A stretch of 64,000 nt of DNA from Rhizobium sp. BG4 (GTDB lineage Bacteria; Pseudomonadota; Alphaproteobacteria; Rhizobiales; Rhizobiaceae). The notes beneath the pieces were generated by a model. The model was not told the DNA's origin, searched no databases, and saw only the letters and a list, made by a program, of their open reading frames with translations. Positions 7,869 to 17,841 of this stretch are shown here, in pieces; the first letter of the stretch is position 1; the number at the start of each line of letters is the position of its first letter. The stretch lies in assembly GCF_016864575.1 (NCBI RefSeq), contig NZ_CP044125.1, forward strand, positions 1,116,001 to 1,180,000. The letters run 5' to 3'. Position numbers and translations under genes: made by a program.

Positions 7869-8114
7869 TTACATCGGGACGAAAGCAGAAACCGGAACCT
7901 GCAAGGCAGCGGCGATGCGCTTCAGCTTTGCCGGGTCGGCATGTTCCCCATTTTCAATTTCAGTAATTTCCGCAGCCACCAGGCCACAGGTTACCGCCAG
8001 ATCATCAACACTGTACCCAACAGCTTCGCGGGCCTTCTTGACCTCAGCGGCGACATTGATGGCTGAAATGGCGGTGGCTTTGGATTGATCCAGATTCTTG
8101 AGAGAAATGGACAT
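7869..8114 (-). CDS. small Cro/CI-type HTH protein
   Basis: 81-residue protein with an XRE-like helix-turn-helix: VKKAREAVGYSVDDLAVTCGLVAAEITEIENG followed by ADPAKLKRIAAALQVPVSAFV, the full Cro/CI fold. A poorly conserved 27-residue N-terminal arm precedes it. The ATG has AAGGAG seven bases upstream. Its length and lack of a second domain suggest a stand-alone DNA-binding protein or antitoxin-like regulator, but no toxin gene is next to it. Target unknown. Confidence 0.8.
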   Translation of the reverse strand: MSISLKNLDQSKATAISAINVAAEVKKAREAVGYSVDDLAVTCGLVAAEITEIENGEHADPAKLKRIAAALQVPVSAFVPM

Positions 8115-8314
8115 TAAAGTCTCCTTCTAAAAGCACTCAAGTAACCCCCGGCACAAAATGGCACTCCCGCTCACATTTTGCAACGCAATATAAGAGAAAG
8201 TTTACTTGTGCCGCAGCCGGTAGATAGGCGGGCGGCGCCACAGGGCAATAGCCGGGGGATTCGTCATGCGGATCGGGCGATCACGCACCATTCACTTCGA
8301 TGTTTTGAGAGGAA

Positions 8315-8390
8315 TGGTACGGTTGGGGGTCTCGAACCTCCGACCTCAGGTGCCACAAACCTGCGCTCTAACCAACTGAGCTACAACCGC
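8315..8390 (-). tRNA. tRNA-His (GTG)
   Basis: A 76-base cloverleaf including an encoded CCA end. The anticodon loop TTGTGGC gives anticodon GTG (complement of 8354-8356) and hence histidine. The T-arm GGAGGTTCGAGACCCCC and D-arm AGCTCAGTTGGTTAGAGC are standard. The acceptor stem starts GCGGTTG and pairs with CAACCGT, giving a G1-U72 wobble; the discriminator is A73 and the base before position 1 is T, so no G-1 is encoded. This is the known alphaproteobacterial variant of tRNA-His. Confidence 0.96.
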
Positions 8391-8469
8391 ACAATGCCGC
8401 GCTCGGCGCGACGGGGGTCACATACGAGGACTTGAAAATTAATTCAAGCCCTATCTCCCCTCAATATAC

Positions 8470-8502
8470 AAAAAGGCTGGACGAGGGGGCCAGCCTTTCT
8501 TT
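8470..8502 (-). terminator. phasin gene terminator
   Basis: Nine-base-pair stem AAAGGCTGG / CCAGCCTTT, nine-base loop, with T-rich flank on both strands, starting 18 bases after the phasin stop. Confidence 0.8.
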
Positions 8503-8519
8503 GATTTTCGATCAGCGGA

Positions 8520-8969
8520 TCAGGCGACCTTGAAGGAGGCCATGACCTTTTCAGCGGCTTCCTTGGAAGGCTTTGCCAGCTTTTCGGCAACCTGCTTGGA
8601 GGTTTCCTGCATCGACTTTGCCTGCTCGACGGTCAGCTCGGCCTGCTTGCGGACGAACGCCGTCTGCAGCTCGACGAATTCGGCAATGGACTTGACGCCG
8701 AGCAGCGCTTCCATGTGCGACAGGGAGTTTTCTGCGTTGGTGCGCAGGGCGTCGATCGCCTTGAGGCCGATCTCGACAGAACCGGCCTGAGCCGTCTGAA
8801 CGGTGGCTTCCAGGGTCTTGCCAGCTTCTTCGCCGGCAGACTTCATCTTGGAATAGGCATCACGGGACTGCTGTGCGCCCTTTTCAGCAAAATCGCGGAA
8901 GGATTCTGCGAACTTGGACGGATCGAATGCAGCCATTGAAAAAACGTCGTCTGTCTTTATGGTAGCCAT
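8520..8969 (-). CDS. phaP: phasin (polyhydroxyalkanoate granule-associated protein)
   Basis: 149-residue helical protein of the phasin family, which coats polyhydroxybutyrate granules and controls their size. The start MATIKTDDVFSMAAFDPSKF follows AAGGAG. The family region runs from AESFRDFAEKGAQQSRDAYSKMKSAGEE through SAIEFVELQTAFVRKQAE-like sequence (here SIAEFVELQTAFVRKQ) to EQAKSMQETSKQVAEKLAKPSKE, all amphipathic helix. It is monocistronic, with its own terminator, and its promoter carries palindromes of the sort used by PHB-responsive repressors. Alternative: a non-granule phasin-like protein. Confidence 0.85.
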   Translation of the reverse strand: MATIKTDDVFSMAAFDPSKFAESFRDFAEKGAQQSRDAYSKMKSAGEEAGKTLEATVQTAQAGSVEIGLKAIDALRTNAENSLSHMEALLGVKSIAEFVELQTAFVRKQAELTVEQAKSMQETSKQVAEKLAKPSKEAAEKVMASFKVA

Positions 8970-9024
8970 GGATGCGAGCTCCTTGAGTCCGGGCGTTTGA
9001 CGCCCTTTAGTTTGGATATAGCTT

Positions 9025-9072
9025 ATATAGACGATCTTATTGTGCATTGCAACATAATTGTGCGACGCACAA
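9025..9072 (-). promoter_or_regulatory. phasin promoter with two palindromic operators
   Basis: On the minus strand, TTGCAA (9047-9052) and CTATAT (9025-9030) are 16 bases apart, a good rhizobial sigma-70 promoter. The -35 element lies inside TTGTGCATTGCAACA (9040-9054), and next to it is the perfect 15-base palindrome TTGTGCGACGCACAA (9058-9072). Position over and behind the -35 suggests repression. PhaR/AniA-type regulators, which sense PHB and bind TGC/GCA-type sites, are the natural candidate; that assignment is inference. Confidence 0.6.
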
Positions 9073-9181
9073 CGCATTAACCTTTCCGCCCGAAAAGGCG
9101 GCCTCAAGCTGGACCCCTTTCCGGCGCATCGTTATTAATAGACCGTTAATTTAAATGAGGCCGAAGGTAGCAAGGTTTCCC

Positions 9182-12100
9182 ATGCCCGCTGTCCAGTACC
9201 CGTTCATCGATATTGCCGTGCATCAGCGGGTGCGGGAGCGCTTTTCGCGCGGGGAAGCCATGGTGCTGTTCTCCGCCGATCTGACCCGCCTGCTCTGGGC
9301 AAACGGCACCGGCGCCGAGCTTTTCGGCCACTCAGCCGTCTATGACCTGCTCGATCAGGGCGTCGGCAATGGCGACATCACCTTCCGCCAGCTGGAGACG
9401 ACGGCGCGGCAGCTGACATCGACCGGCGACAGCCGCAATCTGATGATCCGCATCGTCAAGGGCTTTCAGCGCGTGCCCGTTCAGGCCGTGGTCGAGCGTA
9501 TCGCGCTTTCGACCGGCGAGCGGGCGATCCTGTTTTCGGTTCCCGTTGCGGGCAAGGCCTTGCCGGCCAGCGCTTCGGCAGCGCAGATGATCCAGGGTCT
9601 CGACGATCCCGATACGCATATGGCGGTGATCGGCGCAGAGGGCGAAGTGATCGCCTCCTCGCCCGGCTATGCCTCGCTTGGAATCACCCAGCAGACTGCA
9701 AAGAGCCTGACGGGCCTTGCCGCCGCCCATCCGGACCGGCTGGTGAAGCGCCCTGTTGCGACCGGCAAGGGCTACCTGCCGGCCGCCGTCGGCAAGCTCA
9801 GCGACGAACCGGTCCTCAACCTGCTTTTCGCCGTCGAAACCGTGCTCGGCCACCTCGACCCGATCGATGCTGCGGTGCCGGAACCAGCCTTATCCACAGC
9901 CGCCGTTAACCATATCGAGCCACCGAAGTTCGACGAGGCGCTCAATGCGGTCGCCGGCATCGAGGATGTCGAAGAGGTTCTGGAGAGCGTCGCCGAGGCT
10001 GAGGAGCCTGTTGCCGAAGAGCCCGAAGTCGAAGAACTCGTTGCCGACGTAGAGGCGCAGGCGGATCTGGCGGAAGGCGCTGTCGAGGAAGAAGAGACGC
10101 TTCCCGAGGCTGCCGAGCTGGAGGCAACCGCCGCCGAAGACGACGGCCCCATCGCGATCGAGCCGGAACCGAATGTCGTGCTGGATGCGGAGCCTCTGGA
10201 CGCCCCTGCCGAGGATGTTGCGGAAGAAGAGCCGGTAAGCGCGGTTTCGGAAGAGCCCGAACAAGAGAGCGTTCCCGAAGTTGCTCCGGTTGAAGCCGTT
10301 GCTGCAGAGCCCTCCTCCGGCTTCAAGTTCCAGCCGAACAGCCGCGCCACGCGCTTTGTCTGGAAGATCGATTCGGCTGGCTGTTTCAGCGAAGTGTCGA
10401 ACGAGTTTGCCGAGGCGGTCGGCCCGAATGCGGCGAATGTCATCGGCGTTGCCTTCAGCGATATTTCCGCCCTCTTCAATCTCGACCCCGAAGGCAAGAT
10501 CGCCGAGGCGCTGGAGCGCCGCGACACCTGGTCGGGCAAGACCATCCATTGGCCGATCGAAGGCACCAGCCTCGTCGTGCCCGTCGATCTCGCGGCCCTG
10601 CCAACCTATACGCGCCAGCGCGAATTCGACGGCTTCCGCGGCTTCGGCGTCGTGCGCCTGTCGGATGCGGCGGAAGATCCGCTCGCCCTTGGCCTGACGC
10701 TCGGCCCTGATGGCATCGGCCGGGATGCTGCCAGCCTTGACCAGCCGGTCGACGTGCCGGAGGAACCGATTGCCGAAGAGCCGGCGACTGTAGAAGCCGA
10801 AGCTCCCGCACCTGTCGAAATCCCGTTGCCGCGCGAAGAGCCGCCGGTGCTGCGCATGGCGGAAACGCCGAGCCGCCGCCTGACCGACAAGATCGTGCAG
10901 CTGCACAATGCCGGACCGGGGCTCAGCGCTGCCGAGCAGGCAAATTTCCGCGAGATCGCCAAGCGCCTCGAGGCTTTTGGCGTACGCGATACCGAAGATG
11001 AAGCCGGCGAACCGGTACAGCCGGAAACGCCGGCTGCTGCCAACGATGCGGCTCCGGTGGAGATCGAGACGGCTGCTCCTGCTGAGGAGATTTCAGGCAC
11101 CGAAGACGTTGCGAGCTTCGAGGCTGCCAACGAAAACGATGATGTTTCTGCAGAAGCCGCAGAAGACGAGGCCGTTGCCGACGATAGCGATGACGATGCC
11201 ACCGAGGGATTGCCGGAAACGTCGGTGAGCCCGCTCGACATGCTGAGCAGCGTCATCCCGCCCCGCGTGAAGATGACGGACGGGCTGTCTTCCGCCACCG
11301 TCGATCAGCTGCCGGTCGCGGTGCTGATCCATGCCGGTGACGAGCTGATGCATGCCAATCCGGAATTCATGCGCCTGACCGGCTATGCCTCGCTCGAGGC
11401 GCTCGACGAGGTCGGCGGTCTCGATGCGCTGCTACAGCGCCGGGAGCTGGAAGAAAATACCGGCCGTCCGGGCGCGATGATGCTTGTTACCGCCGATGAC
11501 AGCCTGGTGCCGGTGACGGCACGGCTGCAGTCGGTTCGTTGGGAAGATGCGAGCGCGCTGATGCTGGCGCTGATGCCGGTCGAGGCAAAGGACGTGCCGC
11601 CCGCGAAGGTGGAAGAAGAGCCGCGCCAGGAAAACCGCTCCGACCGCATGGTCGAGAAGGTCGCTAAGCTGCAGGTCGAAGTCGAGGAACTGCGCTCGAT
11701 CCTGGAGACGGCCACCGATGGCGTCGTGGTGATCGGCGCCGAGGGCGATATCCGCTCGATGAACCGCTCGGCAAGCGCGCTCTTCAACTACGACGAAGAG
11801 GAAACGCGCGGCAAACCCTTCGTCATGCTCTTCGCTCATGAAAGCCAGAAGGCGGTGCTCGACTATCTGAACGGCCTCTCGGGCCACGGCGTTGCCAGCG
11901 TGCTGAACGATGGGCGCGAAGTGATCGGCCGCGAAGCGTCCGGCGGTTTCGTGCCGCTGTTCATGACGATGGGCCGCCTCACCTCCTCCAGCGGCTATTG
12001 CGCCGTCATCCGCGACATTACCCAGTGGAAGCGAACGGAAGACGAGCTGCGCAGCGCCAAGGGCGCGGCCGAAACCGCCAATGCCCACAAGACCGATTTC

Positions 12101-12787
12101 CTGGCGCGCATCAGCCACGAAATCCGCACGCCGCTGAATGCCATCATCGGCTTCTCCGACATGATGGCGAGCGAGCGTTTCGGACCGATCGGCCACCCGC
12201 GCTATATCGAATATGCCAACGACATCGGCCGCTCCGGGCGCCATGTGCTGGATATCGTCAACGACTTGCTCGACATCTCGAAGATCGAGGCGGGCGAGAT
12301 GGATCTCGATTTCGCGTCGGTCGGTCTGAACGATGCTGTCTCGGAAGCCGTTGCGCTGGTGCAGCCGCAGGCGAACGGCCAGCGGGTGATCATCCGCACG
12401 GCGCTGTCGCAATCGGTTCCGAATGTCGTTGCCGACCTGCGCTCCGTCAAACAGATCGCGCTCAACATCCTGTCGAATGCGATCCGCTTCACGCCGTCGG
12501 GCGGCCAGATCGTCGTCTCGACCTCTTATGAGAGCAATGGCAGCGTCGTGCTTCGCGTCCGCGATACCGGCATCGGCATGACGCGCAGCGAGCTCGACCA
12601 GGCGATGAAGCCGTTCCGGCAAGTCTCGGCGCAATCGCGCCACCGCGGTGACGGCACCGGTCTCGGCCTGCCGCTGACCAAGGCGATGGTCGATGCCAAC
12701 CGGGCGATCTTCGCGATCAACTCGGCGCCGAACGAAGGCACGCTTGTGGAGATCACCTTCCCGTCGCAGCGGGTTCTGGCCGGCTGA
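9182..12787 (+). CDS. cbrA: multi-PAS sensor histidine kinase CbrA (PdhS/DivJ-PleC family)
   Basis: About 1,201-residue histidine kinase without a clear membrane segment. In order: an N-terminal PdhS-type sensory region (1-240); an Ala/Glu/Pro-rich acidic linker (about 245-375); a PAS-like domain (about 380-495); a second acidic linker; PAS domains near 700-800 and 837-957; HisKA with the phospho-acceptor His979 in SHEIRTPLNAIIGFSDMM; and an ATPase domain with N box NILSNAIRFTPSGG, DTGIGM, MKPFRQV and GDGTGLGL. The ERFGPIGHPRY segment after the H-box is typical of kinases that act on DivK. In Sinorhizobium CbrA controls cell cycle, succinoglycan and motility. Start: AAGG precedes the ATG at 9182; an ATG at 9155 is possible. 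Confidence 0.85.
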   Translation: MPAVQYPFIDIAVHQRVRERFSRGEAMVLFSADLTRLLWANGTGAELFGHSAVYDLLDQGVGNGDITFRQLETTARQLTSTGDSRNLMIRIVKGFQRVPVQAVVERIALSTGERAILFSVPVAGKALPASASAAQMIQGLDDPDTHMAVIGAEGEVIASSPGYASLGITQQTAKSLTGLAAAHPDRLVKRPVATGKGYLPAAVGKLSDEPVLNLLFAVETVLGHLDPIDAAVPEPALSTAAVNHIEPPKFDEALNAVAGIEDVEEVLESVAEAEEPVAEEPEVEELVADVEAQADLAEGAVEEEETLPEAAELEATAAEDDGPIAIEPEPNVVLDAEPLDAPAEDVAEEEPVSAVSEEPEQESVPEVAPVEAVAAEPSSGFKFQPNSRATRFVWKIDSAGCFSEVSNEFAEAVGPNAANVIGVAFSDISALFNLDPEGKIAEALERRDTWSGKTIHWPIEGTSLVVPVDLAALPTYTRQREFDGFRGFGVVRLSDAAEDPLALGLTLGPDGIGRDAASLDQPVDVPEEPIAEEPATVEAEAPAPVEIPLPREEPPVLRMAETPSRRLTDKIVQLHNAGPGLSAAEQANFREIAKRLEAFGVRDTEDEAGEPVQPETPAAANDAAPVEIETAAPAEEISGTEDVASFEAANENDDVSAEAAEDEAVADDSDDDATEGLPETSVSPLDMLSSVIPPRVKMTDGLSSATVDQLPVAVLIHAGDELMHANPEFMRLTGYASLEALDEVGGLDALLQRRELEENTGRPGAMMLVTADDSLVPVTARLQSVRWEDASALMLALMPVEAKDVPPAKVEEEPRQENRSDRMVEKVAKLQVEVEELRSILETATDGVVVIGAEGDIRSMNRSASALFNYDEEETRGKPFVMLFAHESQKAVLDYLNGLSGHGVASVLNDGREVIGREASGGFVPLFMTMGRLTSSSGYCAVIRDITQWKRTEDELRSAKGAAETANAHKTDFLARISHEIRTPLNAIIGFSDMMASERFGPIGHPRYIEYANDIGRSGRHVLDIVNDLLDISKIEAGEMDLDFASVGLNDAVSEAVALVQPQANGQRVIIRTALSQSVPNVVADLRSVKQIALNILSNAIRFTPSGGQIVVSTSYESNGSVVLRVRDTGIGMTRSELDQAMKPFRQVSAQSRHRGDGTGLGLPLTKAMVDANRAIFAINSAPNEGTLVEITFPSQRVLAG

Positions 12788-12790
12788 AAC

Positions 12791-12821
12791 GAAAAAAGGC
12801 AGCCTGGGGTTTAGGCTGCCT
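12791..12821 (-). terminator. strong intrinsic terminator between cbrA and the acetoacetyl-CoA synthetase gene
   Basis: Nine-base-pair stem AGGCAGCCT / AGGCTGCCT (12797-12805 with 12813-12821). The T-run (complement of the A-run at 12792-12797) lies on the minus-strand exit side, so it terminates transcription coming from the synthetase gene about 200 bases away. The plus strand lacks a T-run, leaving cbrA with a weaker stop. Confidence 0.8.
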
Positions 12822-12990
12822 GGAGTTTGGTGCTGTTCAACAAGGGGCTCAGTCGCTCAACGTCATGTCACGGGAGCCAAGTGCTCCTAGCTGCCTATCA
12901 TTCACAGCTCCAAGTGCCATCACCTTTGACGGACCTCCGTTAACGAATGGTTGCCGGAACCGGGAAGCTCTGAAGGGTGGAAGCTTGTAG
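12791..12990 (-). ncRNA. possible minus-strand small RNA or structured 3' UTR of the acetoacetyl-CoA synthetase gene
   Basis: The 226-base gap between cbrA and the convergent synthetase gene has no open frame of note. On the minus strand it ends in a very good intrinsic terminator: AGGCAGCCT, seven-base loop, AGGCTGCCT, then six T (12791-12821). Upstream lie a GGAGC/GCTCC hairpin (about 12879-12893) and a repeated GCACTTGG. No strong promoter is visible: CTACAA near 12984 has a poor -35. So the terminator may simply end a roughly 190-base 3' UTR, or the region may yield an independent or 3'-UTR-derived sRNA. On the plus strand the same stem may also stop cbrA transcription. Confidence 0.35.
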
Positions 12991-13013
12991 TTTCGGGCGC
13001 ATTTTACGCGACT

Positions 13014-14966
<1,953 letters not shown>

Positions 14967-15129
14967 TCCCATTTCCTCCCGTTTATTCGCTATATAACAT
15001 GCTGCACTGCATTATAAAGTGTGCATGGCGCTCTGCGATCGGCCGTCCGAATTGCATATGGCGCGTATTTCATATATCCGGCAAGATCAGCGCCTAACGG
15101 GTAAGCGACTGAAAATACTGGCAGAGCTC

Positions 15130-17019
15130 ATGAGTACGTCAAGACAACCGAAGTGGCGTAAAAAGATGGCCCCCGTTTCCCGCTGGCTTCCGGGTATTAC
15201 ACGTCTCGCAACCCTGCTCTTGCTTATTTCCGCCGTGATCTTTGTCGCCCTGCGCGTTGCCGCACCTTTCGTGGTTTCGACTGGCATGGTGCGCTCCGGC
15301 ATCGAGGATGCGCTGTCGCGCTGGACGGGCTACAAGGCCGAGATCAAGGGCAGCCCGGAACTCGAATTCTGGCCGACGCCGCGCATCACGCTGCACCAGA
15401 TCGCCATCCGCCAGCCGCCGAATGCCGGCAACAAGCTGCTCGGCACGATCGACAGCCTCTCGGCCGATTTCAGCCTGATCGAGGCGCTGCGCGGCCATGC
15501 CAGCTTCCATGAATTCCATCTGCTGCGGCCCAACCTGTCGCTCACGCGTGATCAGCAGGGCCTGATCGACTGGACCTATGCCGGCCAGCTCGCCAAGGCG
15601 ATCGACGGCGCGCACCAGGATGGCAATGCGCAGGTACTCGACCGCAAGCTTGATGCCGAAGTCGGCGCCATTACCGTCGAGGACGGGACGCTCAATGTTA
15701 CCGATCTCGCGACATCCAAGACCTATCACTTCGAGGGTGTGACGGCCGATATCAACTGGCCGCGGCTTTCGAGCGGCATGTCGGCCGTGCTGATTGCGCG
15801 GACCGCCGGTCAGGACCTGAAGCTCGACTTCTCCTCGCGCAATCCGCTGCTGGTCTTCGGCGGCAAGACCACCGAGCTGAAGGCATCGCTTGCCTCGAAC
15901 CTCGTCACCGCCTCTTTCTCGGGGCTCGGCAGCATCACCAACCTGACCGGTCTCTCCGGCAATATCAGCGCCACGATCGGCGACATGCCGGCCCTGCTTG
16001 CATGGTCGGGCAAGTCGATCCCGGGGATCGAGAGCCTCAAGTCGTTCTCGATCAGTAGCGACGTGCTCTCGGCCGCCAATGGCCTGCGCTTCAACAATGT
16101 GACACTCGGGCTGAACGGCGCGACGGCAACCGGCGTGATGGACATTTCCAGCGTGCGCAACAACCGGGCAAAGCTCGGCGGGACGCTCGCCTTCGACACC
16201 ATGAACCTCAAGCCGTTCTTCGACGCCTTCGCACTGCGCCTTGCGGCCGGTGAAGAAACGGCAACGCCGGACGGTGGGCCGTTGCAGCGTCTCGATCTCG
16301 ATCTGCGCTTCTCCGCCAAGGAGATGCAGCTTGCGCCCTTCAACCTCTCGGATGTCGGCGCCAGTGTCATTGTCTCCAGCAACGAGGCCAAGTTCGATAT
16401 CGGCGACAGCCAGTTCGAGGGCGGCACGATGCTGGCGCATCTGGAAGCAACGCGCGGCGATTTCGATGGTGGCGGCAAGTTGCAGATGTCGATCCGCGGT
16501 GCGGATTTCGGTGCTCTGGTCGAACGGCTGCAGCTCAAAGGGCCCTTGCCGCTGACGACCGGCTCACTCGACCTGAACCTGAAGACGGCAAAGCCGCTTT
16601 GGACGGCTGGACTCGGCGACGTGACCGGTCAGCTCACCTTCCATGCGGGAACCGGTTCGATCGCCAATCTCGATGTCGAGGCGATCCGCAATCAGTCGGC
16701 GCAGCAGAAGTTCTTCCCGCTGAGTGCCGCGGGCGATCATTCGTTCCCGTTCACCGAGGCGCAGCTGACGGCGAATTTCTCGGCTGGTTCGGCAGAGCTT
16801 GAAGACGTCAGCATCAAGGGCGCCGTTGAGACGCTGACGCTCTCCGGCATCATCCCCTACGAATCCAACGGGCTGGCACTTTCCGGCTCACTGCAGGCTA
16901 CCGACGATACGCGGGCGGCCGAACTGCCGCTCCTGCCCTTCTTCATCGGCGGCTCCTGGCCCAATCCGGTGATATCGCCGGTGCCGGTGCTGACGCAGCC
17001 GGCACCCAGCGCTCAGTAA
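15130..17019 (+). CDS. AsmA-family protein
   Basis: About 629-residue AsmA-like protein. One N-terminal membrane helix (ITRLATLLLLISAVIFVALRVAAPFVV, roughly residues 23-49) follows a basic start, then the AsmA N-domain (GIEDALSRWTGYKAEIKGSPELEFWPTPRITL) and a long beta-rich periplasmic region. Such proteins are envelope factors, thought to bridge or move phospholipids between the membranes. Several starts are possible (15019 GTG, 15058, 15130, 15166); the one used is the most plausible by context (AGAG and the basic stretch before the helix), but not certain. It ends directly against potI. Confidence 0.8.
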   Translation: MSTSRQPKWRKKMAPVSRWLPGITRLATLLLLISAVIFVALRVAAPFVVSTGMVRSGIEDALSRWTGYKAEIKGSPELEFWPTPRITLHQIAIRQPPNAGNKLLGTIDSLSADFSLIEALRGHASFHEFHLLRPNLSLTRDQQGLIDWTYAGQLAKAIDGAHQDGNAQVLDRKLDAEVGAITVEDGTLNVTDLATSKTYHFEGVTADINWPRLSSGMSAVLIARTAGQDLKLDFSSRNPLLVFGGKTTELKASLASNLVTASFSGLGSITNLTGLSGNISATIGDMPALLAWSGKSIPGIESLKSFSISSDVLSAANGLRFNNVTLGLNGATATGVMDISSVRNNRAKLGGTLAFDTMNLKPFFDAFALRLAAGEETATPDGGPLQRLDLDLRFSAKEMQLAPFNLSDVGASVIVSSNEAKFDIGDSQFEGGTMLAHLEATRGDFDGGGKLQMSIRGADFGALVERLQLKGPLPLTTGSLDLNLKTAKPLWTAGLGDVTGQLTFHAGTGSIANLDVEAIRNQSAQQKFFPLSAAGDHSFPFTEAQLTANFSAGSAELEDVSIKGAVETLTLSGIIPYESNGLALSGSLQATDDTRAAELPLLPFFIGGSWPNPVISPVPVLTQPAPSAQ

Positions 17020-17838
17020 TCAGGGCGCGTTGGCGGCAGCGCGTTCATCGCGTTCACGCTGGACTTCGCGGCGCTTGGTGATCACCGATGCCGCGATGAC
17101 GCCGACGGCAACGACGGCGATCAGGATGGTGCAGACCGCATTGATCTCCGGCGTCACGCCCAATCGCACCTGGCTATAGATCCTCATCGGCAGCGTCGTG
17201 GCGCCCGGTCCGGAGGTGAAGCTCGCAATAACCAGATCGTCCAGCGACAGAGTGAAGGCCAGGATCCAGCCGGAGAAGACGGCCGGTGCGATGATCGGCA
17301 GCGTCACCTCGAAGAAGGTGCGCACCGGCGGCGCGCCGAGATCCTGCGCCGCTTCCTCGATCGACTGATCGAAGCTCATCAGGCGCGACTGCACGACGAC
17401 GGCGACGAAGCACATGGTCAGCGTCGTATGCGCCAGCGTGATCGTCCAGAAACCGCGGTCGAGGCCGATCGCTACGAAGAGCAGCAGCAGCGACAGGCCG
17501 GTGATGACTTCAGGCATGACGAGCGGTGCATAGACCATGCCAGAAAACAGCATGCGGCCGCGGAAGCGCGTGTGGCGCACTAGCGTGATCGCCGCCAGCG
17601 TGCCGAGAATGGTTGCCGCCGTTGCCGACAGGACGCCAACGCGGACCGTGACCCAGGCCGCATCCAGCAGGGCGTCATTGTGCATCAACGACACGTACCA
17701 CTTGGTCGAGAAGCCACCCCAGACGGTGACGAGTTTCGACTCGTTGAAGGAGAAGATCACCAGGAGCACGATCGGCAGATAGAGAAAGGCGAAGCCGAGC
17801 GTGACCGAGATGATGTTGAAGCGTGTCCAGCGTAGCAT
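17020..17838 (-). CDS. potI: polyamine ABC transporter permease PotI
   Basis: 272-residue inner-membrane permease of a putrescine/spermidine importer, with six helices starting IISVTLGFAFLYLPIVLLVIFSF and the ATPase-contact loop EEAAQDLGAPPVRTFFEVTLPIIAPA. The usual LDDLVIASFTSGPGATTLPMRIYSQVRLGVTPEINA sequence identifies the PotC/PotI type. Last gene of potFGHI; its start is three bases past the potH stop. Its stop codon directly abuts that of the convergent AsmA-like gene, with no room for a terminator. Confidence 0.93.
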   Translation of the reverse strand: MLRWTRFNIISVTLGFAFLYLPIVLLVIFSFNESKLVTVWGGFSTKWYVSLMHNDALLDAAWVTVRVGVLSATAATILGTLAAITLVRHTRFRGRMLFSGMVYAPLVMPEVITGLSLLLLFVAIGLDRGFWTITLAHTTLTMCFVAVVVQSRLMSFDQSIEEAAQDLGAPPVRTFFEVTLPIIAPAVFSGWILAFTLSLDDLVIASFTSGPGATTLPMRIYSQVRLGVTPEINAVCTILIAVVAVGVIAASVITKRREVQRERDERAAANAP

Positions 17839-17841
17839 CGC

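Noticed and set aside
8315..8390. tRNA-His considered as an integration site for a mobile element
   Set aside because: No integrase gene lies nearby and I noticed no duplicate of the tRNA 3' end in the flanking sequence.
8178..8435. 85-codon plus-strand frame around tRNA-His
   Set aside because: It crosses the tRNA gene, has no ribosome site and no plausible protein sequence.
12830..13010. Gap after cbrA considered as 6S, 4.5S or tmRNA
   Set aside because: The conserved cores of these RNAs are not visible; only a generic small RNA or 3' UTR can be supported.
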